A DNA stretch of 25,999 bases, from NCBI GenBank assembly GCA_001579985.1, contig LRSR01011840.1, positions 1 to 25,999 on the forward strand, written 5' to 3'. Positions 19,157 through 25,999 of this stretch are shown here, piece by piece. Each line of letters opens with the position of its first letter. Within the stretch, counting starts at the first letter, position 1. A program made the translations under genes and the position numbers. The DNA is from Hypsibius dujardini. Its lineage: Eukaryota; Tardigrada; Eutardigrada; Parachela; Hypsibiidae. A model generated the notes under the pieces. It did no database searches, had not been told where the DNA came from, and worked only from the letters and a program-made list of their open reading frames with translations.

Positions 19157-22100
19157 ATGGGTTCCAATCCGTCGCGCTCGGCTAAGGCCACACAAGACAG
19201 TGCGTTGCCGTGTGTCTCCTCCCTCTGCCTGTTAGCTTGATTGTTTGATTCACGTAGAAGTGGCAATAGTTATTTGCTGTTGCAGTGGCGGTGCAAGAGG
19301 AGCGCCGAATGGAGGCCAAGCAGATTTCCCGCCGACTGGATGAGGCTTACATGAGGATGCGGAAGACCGATGACACGTTTGAGCTGTTGGTGTGCCATCA
19401 CGGGGACCTCAAACACGGCGAGTTAGTACTGTAAAGTTCCGACCACATGGTGCTGATTTTAGACCCACCAGTAAATTTGTAGCAGGGGCAAAATTAACTA
19501 GCTCAAATCCATACTACAATCAAGCATTCGGTTCCGATGCAGTCTTGTGGTCTCCGTAATTTTGCAATGAATCAAAACGGGTTGCTTTTTATTGGTTCAA
19601 TGACGTAGTAGCACCACGTGATCGGAGCTCTAGAGTATGTCTGCTTTAAGGACGGATGATCACTTGCTCGTTCTTTTTAGCTTTAACTGCACCGACAAAT
19701 TAACGCTGAATAATTACAGAATCAGGGAATTAACGATAGAAAATGCCAAACTGCTACTGATCAGAGATGCGGATCAGTATTTCATCGTGGGAAACAAATG
19801 CAGTCACTATAACGGGCCTCTCAGAAAGGGTAAGTACAGTGTGTGCATTGGTATTGCCCATTAAGATGATTTAAATAGCGATTTAGAATAGAATAAACAG
19901 ATACATTTTTTTAATTGATTTTAAATTGATTTCTAATTAGGTGAAAAAAATATATGGTCGGTCACGTGCTGATTTTTATTTTTATGTAAAAATTTTAATT
20001 TAATTAAATATTATAATATATAATTTATAATATAACACCATTTTAAAGCAACCCTAGTTTGTACTCAAATTTGACTTAAAATACCGGAAAATACCTTTTC
20101 AAATTTAAGTTAAATCATTATCGATTCAATTCATAATCCGACTCTCTGGCATTGCAAAGAAATTACCGTGAAGAAGCACTTTCCGCCCAATGCAATTTAT
20201 GAGACATTAAGAGACAGAATTAATCTAATGGAGGGTCCCAGAAATGGGCAAAAGGGGCGGGGCAGGGGTCATACTTGAACAATCAACCAATCAACTTCGC
20301 TCCGGAACTTCGCTGATTGATTAGTTGATTGTTCAAGTATTACCCCTGCCCCGCCCCTTTGCCCATTTCCGGAACCCTCAATTAAATTTTGTCGCTTACT
20401 GTGCGTCGGTTGTGTTGATTAGGATCGTATTTCAACGGTCGATTACGGTGTCCGTGGCACGGCGCTTGCTTCAACCTGGTGACAGGGGAGATTGAAGAGT
20501 ATCCCGGTCTGGACGGTGTTCCCGCCTTCCCCGTGAGTGCACAGATAGTGAAAGAAAACCTCGTGTGATTTGATTTAGGATTAGAGAAAATGAGATAACT
20601 TCCTTTCATATTAATTTCAGGTGAAAGTGGTGAAGGGAAGTGTCATCGTGCAAGTTGATCGTCGGCTACTGGGACGGGCTAAAGTGTTACCGGCCATGTC
20701 CAAGGTTGATCTGACAGTGGAGACTATTTTTGTCATCGTCGGTGGAGGTAGACTTTCAACGAATTTTCTAAAACCCTAAATTTAGGAAACTACTCTGAAT
20801 ATCAAAATTTTAAATTTCAAAATTCAAAATATCTAAAAATTTTAAATTTCAAAATTCAAAATATTTCAAAATTTTTAATTTCAAAATTCAAAATATTTCA
20901 AAATTTTTAATTTCAAAATTCAAAATATCTCAAAATTTTAAATCTCGAACTCGAAACTCAATCTCGAAATTCTAAATTTCGAATTCTTAATTCGATTGGA
21001 AAATCTTAAATCCTAAATTTTTAATTTTTAATTCTGAATCCTGAACCTCGAATCTTAAAAGCTTTTTAATTTCACATCTCAAAAAGTAAATTCTAAATCT
21101 CAGTTTTGTTGAAGTTAACATTGTATGAAATATATCTGAAGGAGCAATATAGATGTTCATTGCCTTCCCGTGCAGGACCAGCATCGTTGGTCGCTGCGGA
21201 GACCCTGCGGAAAAAGAATTTCTGCGGTCGCATCGTCATCTTTGCGAAGGAACAGATGGCCCCGTACGATCGGCCAAAACTCAGCAAGGTTATTATTTTC
21301 TCTAGTAATATCCAAATTTTTGACCTTAATGGCTGCGGGCACGGGTTTTAACGGATGTTGTCTGCGGGACGGCTCTTCACACGGATATTTCCTGGGGGAG
21401 TGGATTTTTTCTCGGGAAAACGGATGTTTTAGGCTTTTCTTTAAGGAAAAAGGAAATTTATCCTAAACCGGTTTTTGAATGCGTATTTCTAAAGTGCGTC
21501 ATCAATTTCATCACTAACCAATAATTCAGATCAATCACATACTAGCACTAGTATTTAACACCAAAATCATATTTTTTCTGTTCGGGAATTAAAAAGCTCA
21601 AAGTGTATGCAAATAGAGCTTCCTGATGATTAAAAGTTTGAGATAACAGCTAAAACCCAATATCAAACCGTTCGTCCAGAACAAAATGTAGAAGGATCTT
21701 GCAGATGCGTTCGACCGTAAGTTCCTGATAACCATTCCAAAAACTGCTAACGATACAAAAACTTCTTTCGTTACAATTAGAATTATGTACCAATTTTTTA
21801 GGATAATTGCATTTCGAAATGAAAGGTATACCGAAAAGCCTACTGTACTCAGTACGGACAAGTCTACTAAAGTCATTGCCTCAACTCTTCCAAAGCGTTG
21901 TAAGACGACTAAAAACAATCGAATTTCCGTGCCCGTGTTAAGCCTTCGTTCCTTTAGGACGGAAGAACCTAAATATACAAACTATCAAACTGAATAACAG
22001 GAGAAGAATCGTAGTAAGACTTTACTGGTAGAGGAGATTAGAGGTGAAAAGGAAGGAACTGTTCCAGATTACTGTAGAACACACGCTTATATAGTCAGAG

Positions 22101-25100
22101 ATAAAGAATAGTTTCTGATCTAACGTTCTAGTTTTTGCCGACATGGCGGGACGGAAGAACCTGAACATACAAGCTGTTAAACTGAATAACAGGAGAAGAA
22201 TCGTAGTAAGACTTTACTGGTAGAAGAGATCAAAGGTGAAAAGGAAGGAACTGTTCCAGATTACTGTAGAACACACGCTTATATACCAGGTGCGGGGTTC
22301 ATTTTGGCACAAACTTTGTCTTCTTTTTTTATTCACAAAATTTCGTCAAAAAATTACCAAAAAATAACAAAAAATAGAGAAATAAGTCTTCTACCGGAAA
22401 CAAAAAAGAGTTTACTCAATATGAGAGCCTCTGGCCTTCTCCACCTTGCGAACCCGAGACATCCAGGAACTGATGCTGTCCTGAATCACTTGCTGCGAAA
22501 TGGCCTCCCATTCGTCCTTCAATATCTTGGCCAATCGGTCGAAGCTGGAGATGAGTCCGTGTTTGTTGACACGCTCCTTCAGTAGGCTCCACACACAATA
22601 ATCGAGGGGATTGAGATCGGGACTGTTGGGCGGGATATCGGCGTTCGGGATGAAGCAGGGCATTTTTTCTTTCAAAAAGGCCTGCACAGTTCCTGCCGCG
22701 TGGCACGGTGCTTTGTCCTGATACAAAATCGCCGAATTTGCTTCCAGACCGTAGGGGAGGTCCTTCAGCATCGGTTTTAGGCAGCTGTCCTTGTAGGTAT
22801 GCTGGTTCAGGCTGAAACCGGACTTCAAAACAACGAGGGGAGATCGATCGGAAAAAGAAACGGCGCCAAAAACCATCGCACACAAAGCTGTCTTGGAAAT
22901 TGCTTGAACTTCTTCCCATCGCTAATTGTTTCCAGCGAATATCCGTAACATCGTTCGTTTTGATGATTAAAGTACTTGCCAACACAAATGTAGCATTCAT
23001 CCAAGAAGAGCATGTTGGGAACGTCCGACATCCGGATGGTCTTGCGGAGATTCATGGCGTATTTCCGCCGCGCTTCCTTTTGGGTCTCGGGGATGAGGTT
23101 GCGCTTGATTTTCTTGAAGCATTTGATAATCCGATCTTGCAGATGAGACCGTACAGTGCTTTCGTCAAGTTGGAGAGCGTTGGCCACAGAACGGAAGGAG
23201 TGATGGGCTTTTCCTATGGTCAGCATTCGCACCATGCGTCGCACCATTGCCGGGGTCATTTTCCGCATGGGCTGCTTCTTCGGCCTTTTCGCCTTCCGCC
23301 GCGCCTCTTTGGCATTTTCCGATGCGAAACGATAAATACTACGTTTTGAGACCTTGTTCTCTAACAAATCTGCAATCTGAGGTACCGAAAACCCTCGGGA
23401 GAGCCAGGACACAATGAGATTTCGGATCTCTTCACTAATCATCTTCCCGCTCTTTCAAATGTAAACAAATGAAATTTTCTCTTTTTGTGAGTGAGAGAGG
23501 GGGCTTTTGTCTCTCGATTGAGTGCTCACTCACTCAAATCGGCCAGAATGCGCGCCCGCTGACCTACTTTTAATTTTGTGCCAAAATGAACCCCGCACGG
23601 GGTAGTCAGAGATAAAGAATACTTTCTGACCTGACGTTCTAGTTCTTGCAAAAATGGCGGAACTATGTACGTGATAATAGCTGAGTAAGTTTATTATAGA
23701 ATGTGAGGGTAGATAGGAATAAGTTAACTAGGTGGATAGACTATACTATTAGTAGGTGTTGGGTACCTTTTGGGTACCACCCAACACCCACAGAGAAACT
23801 CGGTCTGAAAACTTCCAGAAAACACCCGTTAATCTCCCTGTCTCCAGCTTCGACCAATTGACAGTATAGGTCACTTATTTATAGGTCCTTGATGTCGACC
23901 CGAATATGTTACTGCTGCGGGACTCGGAGCACTACAAAAAGTACGACATCGAATTGATGATCGACCAAGAGGTACAGCAGCCGTTTTAACTTAACAACAT
24001 TTCGTCAGTCTACAGAATGTTCTCGCACTTAGATTGTGAGCATAGACCCGAGTGACAGGACCGTGACGGCCAAAACCAAGCTGATGCTACGTTACGACAA
24101 GCTGCTAATCTGTACCGGTGGAAGGTACGTTCGTTGAAATGTCTTCAGCGAGTGTCTAATCTTCTTTTGAGGGAGATGACGTGGTGTCAAAAAAAAGGAG
24201 AAACGAAAGATTTTGATAGTTCTTAGTCCTCGTCGACTGAACGTGCCTGGGTGTAAACTCAAGAACATATGCTGCCTGGGGACACCGGACGAGGCGGCGT
24301 TCGTTGCGACAGCGGGGCAGGACAAACGGATTGTTATTATCGGAGCTTCCTTTTTGGGTGTGTTCCGAGTGTACCACGAGAAAACCTGAATGTGTCTACT
24401 TGATGGTTCATGTTCTCACGGTACTTTCTCCACCTAGCCCTGGAGGTGGCCGCCTTCATGGGCTACAAGGCCAAGTCTGTGTCCATCACCTGCCGCAGTA
24501 ATTATCCTTTTGAAAATCTCCTCGGTCGACATATTGGAAAGCTGCTGCGGCAGGTCAGTTGATTCCGAATCCGCTATGCCCCTGCTGAGGAAGATGAGGA
24601 TTACTCGTATTAACATACATACCGTTCGTCTGTAGATGTTGCGGGATCGGGGCGTGATCTTCTACGAAAACAGCAACGTAGTCGGCTTCGAGGGCACGGA
24701 TGGGGCGGTGAGTGGTGTCCTCATCAAGAGCGATAAGACAAAGGATCTGGTCACTGCCACAGCGGAGCTGGTCTTATATGCAATCGGTGCTGTACCGCGT
24801 ACCTGGACCTCAGGAGGCCTACATGAAAACTACGAAAACAGAAAACAAAAAACAAAACAAAAACAAAAATGGAAAACTACGAAAATATAAGTTAGCGAAA
24901 AAGTTAAAACACGAAAAAACTAAAATGTTCAAAAGAGGAAAATTACGAAAATTGATTTTACTAAAAAACGAAAGAGAACAAGAATTAAATATGTATTTTG
25001 CTCTGTCCATAGGTATGTGTAAGAGTTATGTACGCCGCTCTCAGTGCTCAACTTCTCAAAACAAGCGAGAGTCATATCATTATGTCATAAGAGGGTAAAC

Positions 25101-25985
25101 AAAGGGAAGACCGAGGAGAAAACGACTATGTTCCGAAAATATTCCGTTCCGTTCCGAAAATGTTTCGTTCCGTTCCGTTCCGTTCCGTTCCGTTCCGAAA
25201 ATGTCCCGTTCCTTTCCGTTCCGAAAATAGTTCGTTCCGTTCCGTTCCGTTCCGTGAATATTCCGTTCCGAAAATGTCCCGTTCCTTTCCGTTCTGAAAA
25301 TGGTTCGTTCCGTTCCGTGAATATTCCGTTCCGTTCCGAAAATGTCCCGTTCCTTTCCGTTCCGAAAATAGTTCGTTCCGTTCCGTTCCGTTCCGTGAAT
25401 ATTCCGTTCCGAAAATGTCCCGTTCCTTTCCGTTCTGAAAAGGGTTCGTTCCGTTCCATTCCAAAAAACTAACTAACCAAACAAGCTATAATGCATATTT
25501 TTTTAATATATCCTGAAATTTTAATTTTCCGTGTTTTTCACCTGTAGCTTTTTCAATTTTCGTATTTTTCCCAGTTTTGAAGGTTTTAGTTTTTCCGTGT
25601 TTTCAGTTTTCTTTAAATCGGATTTTCGTAGTTTTCTCTTTGTTGTTTTTTCGTTTCTTTGTAGTTTTCATGTAGGTTCTTCAAGACGCTCTGGCATATT
25701 ATGTAGCTTGCTCTTTTTGTTTAGGAACGATTCCCAATACAAAGTGCCTTCTTAATAGCGGAGTCGAGTTAGACGCCGATGGTTATATAAATGTTGACCA
25801 GGTATGAAGCATCCGTGAACTTTTATGATTATTAATCGTGCGACAAATTTATTATTGTCATTTTTCTTAGTTCATGAGGACGAATATTGAAAGAGTTTTT
25901 GCTGCCGGGGATTGCTCAACGTTTCCCCTTTCGGATTCCGGGTCACGCGCCAAGGTGCAGCACTGGGCCATGGCACACTCACAAG
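19157..25985 (+). CDS. AIFM3: AIFM3-like protein: Rieske domain plus FAD/NAD-dependent oxidoreductase (3' end outside window)
   Basis: Exons: 19157-19199 (predicted first), 19286-19421, 19720-19829, 20423-20532, 20621-20747, 21176-21288, 23885-23971, 24033-24124, 24227-24357, 24438-24553, 24636-24786, 25725-25801, 25871-25985; all phases agree. The Rieske domain shows both [2Fe-2S] ligand motifs, NKCSHYNGPL and RCPWHGACFN. The flavoprotein part shows a first Rossmann turn (VIVGGGPAS), APYDRPKLSK, KLLICTGG, a second Rossmann turn (IVIIGASFLALEVAAF) and the FAD motif VFAAGDCSTFP, then HWAMAHSQG. This order is that of AIFM3, an apoptosis-inducing-factor paralogue that is pro-apoptotic in vertebrates. 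The predicted N-terminus MGSNPS fits an N-myristoylation signal; human AIFM3 also starts MG. The last Gly of the second nucleotide-binding turn is Ala. The donor at 24786 is weak (GTGCTG), so that junction is less certain. Confidence 0.9.
20229..20380. mobile_element. 152-bp foldback MITE in an AIFM3 intron
   Basis: Two arms of about 65 bases are near-perfect inverted copies: AAATGGGCAAAAGGGGCGGG and CATACTTGAACAATCAACCA at the left match their reverse complements at the right. The central spacer is about 20 bases. The termini read TGGAGGGT and ACCCTCA. No clear target duplication is visible. Confidence 0.8.
20815..21060. repeat. AT-rich repeat (TTTCAAAATTCAAAATAT)
   Basis: Several direct copies of an 18- to 36-base AT-rich unit lie between AIFM3 exons 20621-20747 and 21176-21288. 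They degrade into AATCTTAAATCC-like words at the 3' side. Confidence 0.8.
22286..23602 (-). mobile_element. Mariner-type (DD37D) DNA transposon, 1317 bp
   Basis: Inverted repeats of about 28 bases contain GTGCGGGGTTCATTTTGGCA at each end, with two mismatches near the tips. TA flanks both ends (22284-22285 and 23603-23604), and removing the element restores the interrupted 191-bp unit. The length is typical of Tc1/mariner elements. Only one frame break in the transposase and near-identical ends suggest a recent insertion. Confidence 0.92.
22412..23442 (-). pseudogene. DD37D mariner transposase, single frameshift
   Basis: The N-terminal part (from 23442) has a paired helix-turn-helix DNA-binding region (WLSRGFSVPQIADLLE, then RSIYRF) and the first catalytic Asp in LFLDECYI. 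The second Asp is in ILYQDKAPCH and the third in NSPDLNPLDYCVW. Exactly 37 residues separate the second and third, i.e. DD37D as in the maT-type clade. A one-base frame change near 22905-22912 separates the two parts, so this copy cannot make full-length transposase without correction. The combined length (~343 residues) is normal for the family. Confidence 0.9.
23755..23788. repeat. Palindrome D next to element C copy 2
   Basis: GGTGTTGGGTACC is followed after a short T-rich spacer by GGTACCACCCAACACC, forming a hairpin. A related half-palindrome (ACCTGTTGGGCACCACCCGA) lies at about 16115-16142, beyond the truncated element A, so it may be the original right tip of element C. Confidence 0.6.
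24818..25676. mobile_element. 859-bp foldback element in an AIFM3 intron
   Basis: The A-rich stretch 24818-24960 and the T-rich stretch 25540-25676 are inverted copies: both begin (in inverted sense) CCTACATGAAAACTAC and share AAAACTACGAAAAT, ACGAAAAAACTAAAA-like and TACGAAAATTGA words in the same order. The centre holds a TTCCG minisatellite. The left tip is only 32 bases after the exon-11 splice donor at 24786. Confidence 0.7.
25138..25460. repeat. TTCCG/GAAAATG minisatellite with higher-order structure
   Basis: (TTCCG)n runs alternate with GAAAATGTCCCGTTCC, GAAAATAGTTCG and GTGAATA blocks. A compound unit of about 120 bases is present twice (about 25195-25315 and 25335-25460). It is the loop of the foldback element. 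Confidence 0.88.
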
Positions 25986-25999
25986 GTGGGCGTGGTCCT

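Larger units (their letters stand above)
21938..23754. mobile_element. Element C, copy 2: two 191-bp units (A-B), interrupted by a mariner
   Basis: It starts GTTAAGCCTTCGTTC as in copy 1. GAAGAACCT recurs at 21962 and 22153 (191 bases). The first unit has the A-type 3' variant and the second the B-type. The second unit is split at its ACGCTTATATA/GTCAGAG junction by the mariner 22286-23602 and resumes at 23605. The right end matches copy 1 (GAATGTGAGGGTAGATAGGA). Confidence 0.83.
21289..23884 (+). other. Large AIFM3 intron (2596 bp) with nested transposons
   Basis: The intron between the YDRPKLSK exon and the next flavoprotein exon contains element C copy 2, a mariner inserted into it, and palindrome D. 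The 21289-21937 part is AT-rich with no supported gene. Confidence 0.85.

Noticed and set aside
22900-23349. 149-residue plus-strand frame
   Set aside because: It is antisense to the transposase.
25044-25472. Frames with repeated VPFRS/NGTERN words
   Set aside because: They are translations of the TTCCG minisatellite.
1-25999. tRNA or rRNA genes
   Set aside because: No cloverleaf with A and B boxes or rRNA-like conserved block was recognised by eye. A covariance-model scan would be decisive.

Overview
The window is animal (metazoan) nuclear DNA. Every protein-coding gene is split into many short exons with GT-AG introns. The recognisable families are a Piwi-clade Argonaute, an AIFM3-like Rieske/flavoprotein, and a membrane protein with thrombospondin type-1 (TSP1), laminin-G (LamG) and Ig-like domains; the last combination is typical of metazoans. 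Introns and spacers are loaded with ACAG/CTGT tetranucleotide tracts, minisatellites and inverted-repeat elements. I cannot name the species; an invertebrate with an intact piRNA pathway is the best inference.

Layout. (1) 59-5877, + strand: the 3' portion of a Piwi gene (linker 2, MID and PIWI domains, 21 exons seen, 5' end outside the window), with a poly(A) signal at 6316-6321. Its introns carry a 372-bp foldback element, a 447-bp TIR element with an internal 24-bp minisatellite, a 125-bp MITE and long simple-repeat tracts. (2) 5878-7739: convergent spacer with a 95-bp tandem repeat and a second copy of the 125-bp MITE. (3) 7740-9831, - strand: a two-exon, ~595-residue coiled-coil protein with partial resemblance to the kinetochore dynein adaptor Spindly. 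(4) 9832-11264: repeat-rich spacer. (5) 11265-17655, - strand: a single-pass membrane protein with at least three TSP1 repeats, two LamG domains, an Ig-like domain, a transmembrane helix and a ~460-residue charged, Ser/Arg-rich tail. One large intron holds a 191-bp tandem-repeat element. (6) 17656-19156: divergent spacer. (7) 19157 to beyond the right edge, + strand: an AIFM3-like gene (N-terminal Rieske domain, then FAD/NAD oxidoreductase). Its introns hold a 152-bp foldback MITE, a second 191-bp-repeat element interrupted by a DD37D mariner, and an 859-bp foldback element around a TTCCG minisatellite.

The genes do not form a pathway. The most notable points are: the Piwi lacks the final histidine of its DEDH slicer tetrad (Tyr in its place); it has a 9-nt microexon and one splice junction whose phase does not close; the TSP1-LamG-Ig receptor has a domain order I do not recognise; and several families of inverted-repeat elements are nested or juxtaposed inside gene introns. 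All exon boundaries were read by eye from splice consensus, phase and family similarity. No transcript or database evidence was available.
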